Source: Fibrobacter sp. (GTDB lineage: Bacteria; Fibrobacterota; Fibrobacteria; Fibrobacterales; Fibrobacteraceae). Taken from it: 54,578 nt of DNA. Of the stretch, positions 8,119-17,968 are shown piece by piece (the stretch's first letter is position 1; the number at the start of each line of letters is the position of its first letter). A program made the position numbers and the translations under genes. Below the pieces are notes generated by a model. It was not told where the DNA came from and did no database searches. It saw only the letters and a program-made list of their open reading frames with translations. The stretch is from assembly GCA_012523035.1 (NCBI GenBank), contig JAAYJH010000089.1, positions 1-54,578 on the forward strand. Reading direction: 5' to 3'.

Positions 8119-11100
8119 TTAAAGCTTTGCAAAACGCTCTTTTAATACATGCAAATCTTGTTTTTGAAGAGTCTCTTGCTCTTTTTTATAAAAAAAACCT
8201 TTTTTATGCCCCTGTAACTCTAGTTTTTCGTATAAAACTTGTGCTCGAATCCAAATGTCAAAATTGTTTTGATCACGCGATTTGCAACGATCCAAGTCTT
8301 TGATAAACTCATTAAACTCTAAATCCAGTTTTGGAGTGTCCAATTTTTCTGTTATCCATGGCCTAAATAAATTTCTCAAATGTTTGGAATTTTCTAAAAA
8401 CGGTTCTGAAACAGGTGAAAAATCTTCGCCATTCAAATAAGCCCGAATAAACAAAATTCGATTGAACTTTAAGCCCAACTCCATATAGTTTGTCAGCGTT
8501 TTACGCAAGTCCTCACCTATTCTAAGGTTTATTAAAGGCCACGCTTTTACAAAAATCTTTTTCCCTAAATAACCACTTTCCAAAATAAAGCGAATCAAAA
8601 CATTTTGCAAATCCTCTTTTATTTCTAAAGTGAGACTCCTTAAATCATTGAAACTTTTAGTTTTTTTATGACTTTTTAAACCCGTAGTTTCTGGTGTTTT
8701 TAAGTCTTTTTCAATAAATTCTTCTACTTTCAATCCATCTAAAATTAAAATCTCAAGGATCCTTTCGAAATCCAACTTGAATCTAGGGTCTTGAATCAAA
8801 ACTTTTTTAAAAAAGGGATAAATAGCGTCGCGTATTTTTTCTTTTTTTTGCAGAAAATCTTTACTGTTTTGAAAACTTCTTAGTCTTTTTTCGATAGCAG
8901 TAAAAAAGTCATATTCTTCAATAGAAATAATCCTGTTACTACTTTTTAAATAATAAAAAGCGGGAAATCGATAATAAACTTCACTCTTTAATAAATTCTT
9001 TTCTACAGCATCAAAAAACTGAAAAGCCCCCCACTCTGGACTTAAATCTAACACCAAATTCCCTTCTGTATTCAAAACTTCTAAATGTAAATTTAGATGG
9101 GCTTCTTTTTCTAGATTCAAATGAAATTGAAAGCCCTCTTTTTCTCGCCATTTTTTACAAGCCAAAATCAAAGCATAAAAAGGAGATTTAAAAACATTTT
9201 TCTCTAAAAACTCACAAAAAACATCATCTAAACACCCGTAATCTTCTCGCATTAAAACTTGTAATTTTTTATTTTGTCCTTGAATCAAAAAGTCTAAAAT
9301 CCAATGCCTCCAAACCTCTACTTTTAAAGCAAATGTCGATGGATTTAGCTCTGTAATCAACGAGATAGGCAAGTTCAAACTAAGACCATCATTGCTTAAA
9401 GAAGCATTAAAAACAAAACTTCCTTTTATTTTTTGACCACCCAAATAAAAATAAGAAAACTCTTCTTTTTTTGAATCTTTCTTTTGAACCCTTTGCTTTT
9501 TATTGAACGAAGGAATCTTCAACTTGTGTTCAAACTTTTCGTGATATTCTACACCCGATGGCGTAGCTTCTAAAAAATAATCTAGTTTATATTTTAAATC
9601 CCGATCTCCATTTTTCACAATATAATCTTTTAAAGATCTTATGGAATTTACCCCTTCTATCTTTGACACAAACCAATCTACCTGTGCGTCTTCAGATGGA
9701 ACTAAACCAAAGTTTCGTTCTCTAGCTTCTATAGCCTCTAAAGTTTTCAAGACTTTTTGATTGTGTTTCATAAATTCAAAAGGTCTAATCATATCCATCA
9801 AAACCACTGCTTCTCTAAAAAACACAATAGCCGCTTCATCAGGATCTATTTTTGCATAATCTCGTTTTTTCCCTTTACTTATCAATAAACCTTTGAACAA
9901 AACCTCTTCACTAATTTCTACAAAGCCCCTTTCTCTATTCCAAAAGGGAGCATAGTATCGAACAGAGCACAAGTTTTTAGCGAGTTTGTATATCCATTCC
10001 GGCTTAATTTCTGCATTTTTTGTCAAATAAACCCGACTTGTTTCTCTAATTTCTGCTGCAAATAAAAAATCCACCTTTCTTTTGTGCAGATCACTCCCTG
10101 GAAAAACATAAGCTTCTCGGCCAGAACTTAATTTAAAACAGTTTTTCTCGTTATCTCGTTTAGCGACACCGCTTAAAAAACCAGAAAGCAAAGCCATGTG
10201 AAAAGTATCTCGATGAAAAGAATCTAAAGCACAGGCTTCTTCCATATGCTTCAATCTCATTAACCTGGAATACTGCTCCACCAAGTCTATCCACTCTTTC
10301 ACTCGTAAAAAATGCAAAAAATGTTGTGTACAGAAACGACGCAAGACATTCCACGAACGCCTGTTTTCGGCCTTATTTATACTATTCCATAGAGCAATAA
10401 AAACCAGAAAATCACTTTTATGTCCCATCCATTTTCGGTGCAATTCTCGAGCTTTTAGTTTTTCTGGAGCTTCTGATGGGAACAACCTTGGATCTTGAAT
10501 AGAAAGAGCTGCAGTCACAATTAAAGTAGGCTTTAACACATTCAACTCACGAGCTCTCAAAAGCACAGCCGAAAGAGACACATCCATAGGGAGTTTTGCC
10601 ATCTCAAATCCAAGAGGGGTGACCGAGGCTCCTTGAATACTATCGTCCAAGGCTCCCAACTCGAATAAAACTTTATATGCACCTCTAAATGCAGACTTTG
10701 GTGGGGCTTGTAAAAAAGAAAACTCATCGACATTCAAACCTAAACTTTGCAATTGAAGCACCACATTAGCCAAGTTAGAGCGACGAATCTCTGGTTCACT
10801 AAAATCTTCTCTCTCTAAAAAATCCTCTTCACTATAAAGCCGCACACACACACCCTCTTTCACTCGACCAGCACGGCCCGCCCTTTGCATTGCACTCGCC
10901 TTAGACACTTTTTCTATGGGAAGGCCTTGAATTCTGGATTGGGCATTGTATCTAGAAATCCTTGCTAGCCCAGAATCTACCACATACCGAATCCCTGGGA
11001 TTGTAAGCGAAGTTTCGGCGATATTAGTCGCAAGCACCACCCTTATCTTAGAAGATGGGTTAAAAACTCGTCGTTGTTCTGCAGGTGACATCCTTCCAAA

Positions 11101-11862
11101 AAGGGGCAACACATCAAAAGTGCGTTCTTGAAGCTCATTTTGAAGCAAAGCCTTTAAATCTATAATGTCTTGTTCTGTAGGCAAAAAACAGAGCAAGTGG
11201 TCGGGATTTTCTGATAAAACATCCACAATGATTTTTTTCGCAAAATCCACCAGAGTTTCCATTTCCTCGTTTTCTTCTTCAGCTTTAAAATCGGAGTAAA
11301 AAATCTCCACAGGAAAAGAGCGGCCCTCGGCTTTTAACACCACTGCATTTTTATAAAAATCTTGTAAAAGGGCACCATCTAAGGTAGCCGACGCAATAAC
11401 CAAGCGGAATTCGGGTCTTTTTTCTAAAACAGTCTTGAATATCCCAAGCAATATATCGATATTCAAAGATCGTTCATGCACTTCATCGATCATCACTGCA
11501 GCGTAGCGTTTAAAAAGTTTATCTTTTCTAAACTCTTGCAACAATATACCATCGGTCATCACTTTTATGGGAGCGTCCGCGGGTCCTTCTTCCAAAAATC
11601 GAATCCGAGTCGAGACTAAACTTGGGTTTTTAAGCTCTTCTCTCAAGCGATCAGCAATAGACAAAGCCGCCAATCGTCTAGGCTCTGTCACCCCAATACG
11701 CCCTAACTTTGTCAAAGAGGACTCCAGCAAAAATTTGGGCAATTGCGTAGACTTTCCAGAACCTGTATCGGCTTGAACAATAATCACCTGGTGGCTTTTC
11801 AATAGTTTTAAAAACTCTTCTTTTTTTGCCACCACTGGCAAATCAGGATATTCAATTTTCAT
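8119..11862 (-). CDS. hrpA: ATP-dependent RNA helicase HrpA-like (DEAH box)
   Basis: A 1247-residue DEAH-family helicase, near the ~1300 of E. coli HrpA. Walker A is TGSGKST (about 33-39) and the DEAH box reads DEVH (126-129). SAT (motif III) and the QRAGRAGR motif VI follow, then the helicase-associated domain and a long C-terminal HrpA-specific region (DUF3418 type), rich in Lys and Phe. HrpA acts on mRNA and stalled ribosomes. The last third is more lysine-rich and AT-biased than the core. It sits 26 bases after the zinc-ribbon gene and 35 before the SurA-like lipoprotein gene. Confidence 0.93.
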   Translation of the reverse strand: MKIEYPDLPVVAKKEEFLKLLKSHQVIIVQADTGSGKSTQLPKFLLESSLTKLGRIGVTEPRRLAALSIADRLREELKNPSLVSTRIRFLEEGPADAPIKVMTDGILLQEFRKDKLFKRYAAVMIDEVHERSLNIDILLGIFKTVLEKRPEFRLVIASATLDGALLQDFYKNAVVLKAEGRSFPVEIFYSDFKAEEENEEMETLVDFAKKIIVDVLSENPDHLLCFLPTEQDIIDLKALLQNELQERTFDVLPLFGRMSPAEQRRVFNPSSKIRVVLATNIAETSLTIPGIRYVVDSGLARISRYNAQSRIQGLPIEKVSKASAMQRAGRAGRVKEGVCVRLYSEEDFLEREDFSEPEIRRSNLANVVLQLQSLGLNVDEFSFLQAPPKSAFRGAYKVLFELGALDDSIQGASVTPLGFEMAKLPMDVSLSAVLLRARELNVLKPTLIVTAALSIQDPRLFPSEAPEKLKARELHRKWMGHKSDFLVFIALWNSINKAENRRSWNVLRRFCTQHFLHFLRVKEWIDLVEQYSRLMRLKHMEEACALDSFHRDTFHMALLSGFLSGVAKRDNEKNCFKLSSGREAYVFPGSDLHKRKVDFLFAAEIRETSRVYLTKNAEIKPEWIYKLAKNLCSVRYYAPFWNRERGFVEISEEVLFKGLLISKGKKRDYAKIDPDEAAIVFFREAVVLMDMIRPFEFMKHNQKVLKTLEAIEARERNFGLVPSEDAQVDWFVSKIEGVNSIRSLKDYIVKNGDRDLKYKLDYFLEATPSGVEYHEKFEHKLKIPSFNKKQRVQKKDSKKEEFSYFYLGGQKIKGSFVFNASLSNDGLSLNLPISLITELNPSTFALKVEVWRHWILDFLIQGQNKKLQVLMREDYGCLDDVFCEFLEKNVFKSPFYALILACKKWREKEGFQFHLNLEKEAHLNLHLEVLNTEGNLVLDLSPEWGAFQFFDAVEKNLLKSEVYYRFPAFYYLKSSNRIISIEEYDFFTAIEKRLRSFQNSKDFLQKKEKIRDAIYPFFKKVLIQDPRFKLDFERILEILILDGLKVEEFIEKDLKTPETTGLKSHKKTKSFNDLRSLTLEIKEDLQNVLIRFILESGYLGKKIFVKAWPLINLRIGEDLRKTLTNYMELGLKFNRILFIRAYLNGEDFSPVSEPFLENSKHLRNLFRPWITEKLDTPKLDLEFNEFIKDLDRCKSRDQNNFDIWIRAQVLYEKLELQGHKKGFFYKKEQETLQKQDLHVLKERFAKL

Positions 11863-11888
11863 TATAAAAAAACACTTGAATCGGGCAA

Positions 11889-12239
11889 TTAAATACGACT
11901 AATAAAGTCATCCACATCGTCGCAATCGTCTAAAATCTTTGCAATTTCTGTAGCCGAACTCCACTCGTTTTCTGAATTAGAACCCCAGACAGGGAGTTTA
12001 TCCACCCCCTCCAGTTCTATCTCCAAATTTTCTTTAACCAAAGCATCTAGCACCGTCTTTAATTTAGATCGAAGCGAATGAAACTCTTCTTTATCCAATT
12101 CAAAAATCTCCCCTTGGTAACGCATCAAAGGAGTTTTACAACGATTACAAATCAACACAATCATCGACGATGCCTTTCCTTGCATCTCGATTTCCATATT
12201 CAAGCCACATTCTGGGCATGTTAACGACATATGATCCAT
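11889..12239 (-). CDS. Small zinc-ribbon protein of unknown function
   Basis: A 116-residue protein. The N-terminus has two CxxC pairs, CPEC (about residues 9-12) and CNRC (about 32-35), a classic zinc ribbon. The middle (FHSLRSKLKTVLDALVKENLEIELE) is a likely amphipathic helix, and the tail is acidic (DDCDDVDDFISRI). I do not recognise the family. Another start is possible at the Met three codons in (12230). It is the first gene of the long minus-strand run, immediately upstream of hrpA, so a role in RNA or translation is possible but unproven. Confidence 0.7.
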   Translation of the reverse strand: MDHMSLTCPECGLNMEIEMQGKASSMIVLICNRCKTPLMRYQGEIFELDKEEFHSLRSKLKTVLDALVKENLEIELEGVDKLPVWGSNSENEWSSATEIAKILDDCDDVDDFISRI

Positions 12240-12437
12240 ATAAAAAAAATAGTCATTTTTAAAAAAAATAAATCAAAAAATAAAACATTCACCCTATTTA
12301 TTTATTATTATGAAGTTTCAGAAGCGCCTCGAAGACTTCTATTCACACAAAAGCATCCAAGTTCTAAAAAACACAAATCCCTCTAAATTCCAAATACAAG
12401 TGTTTTTTTTGTTTTTTTTTATTAAATTTCTAAAATC
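12240..12437. other. Divergent intergenic region between the zinc-ribbon gene and valS
   Basis: Very AT-rich spacer, 198 bases, that must hold promoters in both directions. It contains the 20-bp repeated motif at 12310-12329 and a polyT tract with one G near 12403-12420. No Shine-Dalgarno sequence precedes valS. I could not assign a firm -10/-35 pair. Confidence 0.5.
12310..12329 (+). repeat. Copy 1 of 20-bp intergenic motif, heads a short ORF ending at valS
   Basis: ATGAAGTTTCAGAAGCGCCT, identical to 30102-30121 and 32793-32812. Its ATG opens a 43-codon frame (MKFQKRLEDFY...) running to TGA at 12439-12441, which overlaps the valS ATG (12438) as ATGA. The frame later runs through the polyT tract as Phe-rich sequence. 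Identity at every base, including third codon positions, argues for a DNA or RNA element more than a conserved peptide. Confidence 0.7.
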
Positions 12438-15194
12438 ATGATGGAATCGAGATATACCCCCCAAGAAGTAGAAGCTCGCTGGCACAGCGAATGGCAAAAA
12501 CACAAAAGTTTTAAACCTTCTCACCAAGGCGAAGCTTTTTCTATAGTCATCCCACCACCCAATGTAACTGGTGCCTTACATCTTGGACATGCACTGAACA
12601 ATACAATTCAAGACATTTTAGTGCGTTACAAACGCAAAATGGGCTATAACACACTTTGGATACCTGGCACAGACCATGCCGGTATAGCCACACAAGCCGT
12701 CGTAGAAAAACGCTTATTGCAAGACGAAAACAAAACTCGCCACGATATTGGCAGAGAAGCGTTAATCCAACGAATCTGGGATTGGAAAGACACTTATGAA
12801 AATCGAATCACCGAGCAACTTAAAAGTTTAGGCTCTAGCTGTGACTGGGATCGACAAAGATTCACTCTGGACCCTATCTGTGCTAAAGCTGTTCGACATT
12901 CTTTTTTCAACTTATTTAAAAAATCTCTTATCTATAGAGGAAAAAGACTTGTCAATTGGGACACTCATCTACAAACCGCCGTTGCCGACGATGAAATCTA
13001 CCATCAAAGCGTAAAAAGTTTTTTTTGGACCTTTAAATACCCTCTAGCCGATGCTTCGGGCTATATTCCTGTTGGAACTACTCGTCCAGAAACTATTTTA
13101 GGGGATACCGCTCTAGCCGTACATCCAGACGATCCACGCTATCAAAAATACATAGGTAAAAATGTATTAGTCCCTTTTACCCATCGTGAAATCCCTGTGA
13201 TCGCCGACGCTCTATTGGTAGATCCAGAGTTTGGAACAGGCACGGTAAAAGTCACACCAGCACACGATCCCAATGATTATTTAACTGGAATCAGACACCA
13301 ACTTCCTATGATAAATATTTTAAATCAAGATGGAAGTCTCAACGAAAACGCAGGAAAATTTCAAGGTCTAAAAGGGCAAAAAGCAAGAGACGCAGTAGTA
13401 GAAGCCTTGATAGAACAAGATTTACTCATTCAAGTCGAAGACCACGAGATGCAAGTGGGACACAGTGATCGTTCTAAGACAGTAATAGAGCCTTACCTAA
13501 GTGACCAGTGGTTTGTAAAAATGGAAGATTTGGCCGAAAACGCTATGCAAGCTGTGAGAAACAAAGAAGTCCAGTTTTATCCACAACGCTATAGCAAAAA
13601 CTACTTAGACTGGTTAGGAGAAAAACGAGATTGGTGTATTAGCAGGCAACTGTGGTGGGGGCATCAAATTCCAATTTGGCACACTCAAACTGCGAGTTTA
13701 GAAGACTTACAAAAAGCCTTTCATGGTCGAGACGATATTTTTTACATGGCTTCCGAAAAAGGCGGCTGGTTAGTCTGCTCTAAAGAAGAAGACCTTTCGA
13801 CAAACGCTATTCCCGGGCATTTTTTAGAGAGAGACCCCGATGTTTTAGACACTTGGTTTTCTAGTGCTCTATGGCCACACAGCACTATGGGTTATCCAGA
13901 ACAAACCGAAGACTTAAAAACTTTTTACCCTACTTCTGTTTTGGTCACCAGTCGAGATATTATTACTCTATGGGTGGCTCGCATGGTGATTTTCAGTCAA
14001 GAAAACATGGGGACTATTCCATTTTCACAAGTTTATATCCACCCCAAAATCATGGACGGTCAAGGACGAACCATGAGTAAATCTTTGGGCAATGGAGTGG
14101 ATCCTTTGGATATAGAAGAAAAATACGGGACCGATGCCCTTCGCTTTGTCATGGCCAGCCTATGCACAGACAATCAAGATGTCAGGCTCCCAGTAAAAGC
14201 AGAAAAACAAACCGATGGACGGACGATCAACACCTCTGAAAAATTTGAAATCGGGCGAAACTTCAGCAACAAACTGTGGAACGCTTGTCGATTTTTATAC
14301 CCCCATCTTAACGAAGCCGGGGCTCTACAAGGTGTTGAGCTTCCCATAGATTCTAAACTATTTCACTTAGAAGATGAATGGATATTGAGTCGCTTAAATA
14401 GCACTATTGTAGACACTCAAAAAATGATTGAAGAATTTCGATTTGCAGAGCTTTCTCAATTTTTGTATCGCTTTGTCTGGAACGATGTTTGCAGTCAATA
14501 TTTAGAAATAAAAAAATCCATCATCCAGCAAGAAAATTTAGATGACAACAAGAAGAACGCCATGGCCTTGTTGGCTTTTGTCCTTCGAAATGTGATCGAT
14601 TTACTCCACCCTGTGATGCCTTTTATCACAGAAGAACTCAACAGGATACTATTTCCAGGCACCGAACTTGTAATTTCTCGTCCTTTTCCAAAAGCACAGA
14701 CAGAGAAAATCAACCCTAATATCGAAAAATCTTTTGAAAGAGCCTTTGAAGTGGTGGAAAACTTACGAGCACTACGAGGTCGCTACAATATATCTCCAGC
14801 AACATTGTTAGACACAGTATTATCCGTGAATTTAGAAAAAACAAAAGAAGATTTGCAACAATGTGCCTCTATCATGACAGAACTCGGTGGCATCAAGCAA
14901 CTCGAAATCGCTGTAAACGCTACAAAACCAAAATTTAGTGCCAGCTTCCTTCTATCTGGTGCAGAAGCTTATGTCCCACTAGAAGGGATTTTAGATCCTA
15001 TAACAGAAAGCGAACGACTCCAAAAAGAAATTGAAAAAGCGAAATCTTTTGTCAATAATTTAGAGAAAAAACTGTCAAACCCAGGCTTTGTCGCAAAAGC
15101 TCCTCCCGAAATTTTAGAAGGAGAAAGACAAAAACTGGCAACTCAACTTCATATTATAGATAAAAACCAAAAAGCACTCGAAGAACTTCTTTAA
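12438..15194 (+). CDS. valS: Valine--tRNA ligase
   Basis: A 918-residue class I aminoacyl-tRNA synthetase. The HIGH motif is HLGH (48-51) within PPNVTGALHLGHA, and the second signature is TMSKS (545-549). The editing (CP1) domain carries GTTRPETILGDTA. The C-terminal 60-70 residues form the ValRS coiled-coil arm (ERLQKEIEKAKSFVNNLEKKL). It charges tRNA-Val. The gene begins ATGATG with no Shine-Dalgarno sequence; a possible upstream short ORF ends in an ATGA overlap with it. The flippase-like gene starts 11 bases downstream. Confidence 0.96.
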   Translation: MMESRYTPQEVEARWHSEWQKHKSFKPSHQGEAFSIVIPPPNVTGALHLGHALNNTIQDILVRYKRKMGYNTLWIPGTDHAGIATQAVVEKRLLQDENKTRHDIGREALIQRIWDWKDTYENRITEQLKSLGSSCDWDRQRFTLDPICAKAVRHSFFNLFKKSLIYRGKRLVNWDTHLQTAVADDEIYHQSVKSFFWTFKYPLADASGYIPVGTTRPETILGDTALAVHPDDPRYQKYIGKNVLVPFTHREIPVIADALLVDPEFGTGTVKVTPAHDPNDYLTGIRHQLPMINILNQDGSLNENAGKFQGLKGQKARDAVVEALIEQDLLIQVEDHEMQVGHSDRSKTVIEPYLSDQWFVKMEDLAENAMQAVRNKEVQFYPQRYSKNYLDWLGEKRDWCISRQLWWGHQIPIWHTQTASLEDLQKAFHGRDDIFYMASEKGGWLVCSKEEDLSTNAIPGHFLERDPDVLDTWFSSALWPHSTMGYPEQTEDLKTFYPTSVLVTSRDIITLWVARMVIFSQENMGTIPFSQVYIHPKIMDGQGRTMSKSLGNGVDPLDIEEKYGTDALRFVMASLCTDNQDVRLPVKAEKQTDGRTINTSEKFEIGRNFSNKLWNACRFLYPHLNEAGALQGVELPIDSKLFHLEDEWILSRLNSTIVDTQKMIEEFRFAELSQFLYRFVWNDVCSQYLEIKKSIIQQENLDDNKKNAMALLAFVLRNVIDLLHPVMPFITEELNRILFPGTELVISRPFPKAQTEKINPNIEKSFERAFEVVENLRALRGRYNISPATLLDTVLSVNLEKTKEDLQQCASIMTELGGIKQLEIAVNATKPKFSASFLLSGAEAYVPLEGILDPITESERLQKEIEKAKSFVNNLEKKLSNPGFVAKAPPEILEGERQKLATQLHIIDKNQKALEELL

Positions 15195-15204
15195 AGTTAA
15201 AAGC

Positions 15205-16152
15205 ATGCAAAGACTAAAAAAAGTACTCCTAAACTTGCTAAAAATTGGCATTAGTCTTTCTGGTTTAATTTATATTTTTCATAAAATTCCGGTGCAGAAA
15301 GCTTTTTCTCATTGGTCCATAGAAATGCTACCATGGGTTTTTTTAAGCCTTTTACTTTCTATCTTATCCATGTTTTTTCAAGGGAAACGCTGGCGTGCTT
15401 TATTATTAGAAAAAGGCAAGGCTATTTCTTTAAAATATTATTATTCCTATATTGCTTTGGGGTATTTTTTTAATAATTTATTGCCCGGTGGCATTGGTGG
15501 TGATGCTGTTAAAACAGTGCTTTTCGGAAGAAGATTTGGAGACACCATTCAATCGGTAGCGGCCATCATCGTTTCTAGGATCATTGGTTTACTCGCCGTA
15601 TTCATCTTATTTTTCATTGCTCTTCCCTTTGTGCTAAGCCATTATACTTTACCTACTCACTATACTGTTTTCATAGTGTTTTTGTTTTTATTCACACTGG
15701 TATGCTTAATGAGTGTTTTCATTATCGACAAAAGCCCTAGATTGAGTCTTTGGATTCGTCGATTTTCATTTTTAATAAAAGTGAAAGAATCATTTTCTAT
15801 ATACAAGTCTCATAAAATAAACATCATCAACGCATTTATAGATTCCATTTGGATTCAAATTTTAGCCATTCTAATGAATTTTTGCTTTTTCAAAGCCTTT
15901 CAACTGCATATTGACCTTTTAACTATCACCGTTTTTACTACAATCACAGTCACTTTGACCATGCTTCCCATTTCTATTAATGGAATAGGCATTCGAGAAA
16001 ATGTGCAAGTCAGTCTTTATAGTGTTTTACTTGGCATTCCAGCAGATTTAGTCTTAGCCGCTACTCTGGTGAGCTATATCCCCATCTTATTTCAAGCCAT
16101 CCAAGGTGCTATCGTTTTTGTTCAAATCCCAAAGACGCAAAGAAGCAGATAA
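15205..16152 (+). CDS. Flippase-like integral membrane protein (LPG synthase TM / UPF0104 family)
   Basis: A 315-residue polytopic membrane protein with roughly seven to eight hydrophobic segments. The conserved core is FFNNLLPGGIGGDAVKTVLFGRRFG (about residues 88-112), diagnostic of the lysylphosphatidylglycerol synthetase TM-region / UPF0104 family, plus SINGIGIRENV near the C-terminus. Members are proposed to move lipid-linked substrates or are fused to lipid aminoacylases. There is no aminoacyltransferase domain here. It lies 11 bases after valS and is probably in the same transcript. Exact substrate unknown. Confidence 0.82.
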   Translation: MQRLKKVLLNLLKIGISLSGLIYIFHKIPVQKAFSHWSIEMLPWVFLSLLLSILSMFFQGKRWRALLLEKGKAISLKYYYSYIALGYFFNNLLPGGIGGDAVKTVLFGRRFGDTIQSVAAIIVSRIIGLLAVFILFFIALPFVLSHYTLPTHYTVFIVFLFLFTLVCLMSVFIIDKSPRLSLWIRRFSFLIKVKESFSIYKSHKINIINAFIDSIWIQILAILMNFCFFKAFQLHIDLLTITVFTTITVTLTMLPISINGIGIRENVQVSLYSVLLGIPADLVLAATLVSYIPILFQAIQGAIVFVQIPKTQRSR

Positions 16153-16341
16153 ACTATAAGCCTTTCTTGATACAAAGACATTATTTACTATATTTTCAAT
16201 AAAAAAAACTATGCCTTTATTTTTTCATCTATAAATCGTTTAAATAGAATAAGCACTTTGAAATTCATTTGTTTTCTCAAAAATGCTTTTCTATTGAAAT
16301 GGACATAAAAACCCTAGTCTTTCATTTTTTAAGGTGCATCT

Positions 16342-17232
16342 TTGAATATTGAACGAAAAAAGCCACACAATGCCTTAAAGCAAACACACCTAGATTTGAA
16401 GTCTTTCAGTCTATCTGGTTTTTCTATTTCTGGTCTGGCAACTTACCACCTTTTGCCAGAATTAAACTTTGCTGTGGACATGGGAGAATGTCCTATTTCG
16501 GCTATACCTATTGATCATGTGTTTTTAACCCATGCTCACGGCGATCATAGTCGCTGCTTGATGCGACACCACAGCCTTAGAAAAATGATGAACATTCCCA
16601 AAGATGCAGCTTATTATCTTTCCGAATCCATATACAAACAGGCCGTCCAGTGGATTCGTTCCGAAGCACTTTTCGAAGGTGTCCCCGAAGACCGCATTCA
16701 AACACCTAATTTAATTCCCCTCAAAACAGGCCAAAAAACACACCTTCAGTACAGAAAAAACCTAGCACTTGAAGCTTTTGAAGTCAATCACTCCGTCCCA
16801 GCTCTGGGATTCACTCTTTTTGATTACAAAAAAAAGCTCAAAGAAGAGTACCTAAGCTATAGTCCTCAAGAAATCATCCAACTTAGAAAAAACAACACCC
16901 TTATCACCAACGATATTTACACTCCTATTATCACTTTTATGGGAGACTGTCGAAGCGATAGCTTGACCAGCAATGATTCTATCTGGAATTCTCCAGTATT
17001 AGTCATGGAATGCACTTTTATTGATGAAAATGAAGAAACAATGGCCACCAAAAAAGGACACACTCATTTAAACCAAATTATTCAGATTTTCAATGAAAAA
17101 AAAGAAGAAATTCGATGTGAAACGATCGTCCTCAATCATTTTTCTATGAAATACTCCACTAAACATATTATAAATACTTTAAAACAAAAACTACCCGATT
17201 TTATAAAAAACAAAGTGATGTTAATGATATGA
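16342..17232 (+). CDS. MBL-fold metallohydrolase, RNase Z-like
   Basis: A 296-residue metallo-beta-lactamase-fold protein. The zinc motif is THAHGDHS (His64, His66, Asp68, His69), with further candidate ligands in NHSVPALGF (near 150), MGDC (near 200) and NHFS near the C-terminus. The order HxHxDH, NHxxP, GDC/GDT, NHF fits the RNase Z / ElaC group, which trims tRNA 3' trailers. Both tRNAs in this window lack an encoded CCA, which suits such an enzyme. The start is TTG, with AAGGTG six bases upstream; no ATG fits. The stop overlaps trmB by 4 bases. Confidence 0.75.
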   Translation: MNIERKKPHNALKQTHLDLKSFSLSGFSISGLATYHLLPELNFAVDMGECPISAIPIDHVFLTHAHGDHSRCLMRHHSLRKMMNIPKDAAYYLSESIYKQAVQWIRSEALFEGVPEDRIQTPNLIPLKTGQKTHLQYRKNLALEAFEVNHSVPALGFTLFDYKKKLKEEYLSYSPQEIIQLRKNNTLITNDIYTPIITFMGDCRSDSLTSNDSIWNSPVLVMECTFIDENEETMATKKGHTHLNQIIQIFNEKKEEIRCETIVLNHFSMKYSTKHIINTLKQKLPDFIKNKVMLMI

Positions 17233-17948
17233 ACCAAGAGAGAAAAAAGAAAACCATTATCCCCGAGTTTTATCGAGACCTAAAGAAATCCAATACACAC
17301 CCCGCTTTGTATTATTTTTCATTTAGAAAATCTTCTAAAAACTCAAAAAAACCAATCCCTACTCCAGACAATCTCCCCCATAAAATTGATTTCAAATGGG
17401 ATCAAATTTTTGATTCTACAGGCCACATTGAAATAGAAATAGGCTCTGGCAAAGGTGGATTTTTGTGCGAATATTCTAAAAATCATCCAGAAATACAGCT
17501 TTTAGGGAGTGAATGGGATAAATCTTGGGCTCTTTTTGCTCTAAGGCGATGGATGCAAAAAAAACATCACGACAATGTCAACATGCTTTGTGGAGATATG
17601 TTTTATTTTGTTCGAGATGCGGTGCCAGACCACTCTGTTAATGCCTATCATATGTATTTTCCAGACCCCTGGCCCAAAGAAAAACATCATAAAAACAGAC
17701 TTTTAAAAGCTGATTTTGTTAAAGAAGTCGCCAGGACTTTAAAACCGGGTAAACGACATTTTTATTGGGCTACAGACCATCAAGAGTACAATGAAGAAGC
17801 CCTCTCTGTTTTTGACGCTTTCCCAAAGTGCACTATTATAGAAAGAAACAGTGCAAGCCCTACAGAAGGCATTATGACGGGCTTTGAAAAAAAATATATT
17901 CAAGAAGGACGCCCTATTTACAGAAGTATCATTGTTTTTGACAAGTAA
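17229..17948 (+). CDS. trmB: tRNA (guanine-N7-)-methyltransferase
   Basis: A 239-residue TrmB, which makes m7G46 in tRNA. SAM-binding motif I is IEIGSGKGGF (about residues 75-84), GSEWDKS holds the acidic ribose-binding residue, and the TrmB signature YFPDPWPKEKHHKNRL lies near residues 147-162. TDH comes near the C-terminus. The first 55 residues are a Lys-rich extension, longer than in E. coli. The start overlaps the RNase Z-like gene by 4 bases, so two tRNA-maturation genes are adjacent. Confidence 0.95.
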   Translation: MNQERKKKTIIPEFYRDLKKSNTHPALYYFSFRKSSKNSKKPIPTPDNLPHKIDFKWDQIFDSTGHIEIEIGSGKGGFLCEYSKNHPEIQLLGSEWDKSWALFALRRWMQKKHHDNVNMLCGDMFYFVRDAVPDHSVNAYHMYFPDPWPKEKHHKNRLLKADFVKEVARTLKPGKRHFYWATDHQEYNEEALSVFDAFPKCTIIERNSASPTEGIMTGFEKKYIQEGRPIYRSIIVFDK

Positions 17949-17968
17949 ACTTTGCTAAATTACACAAT

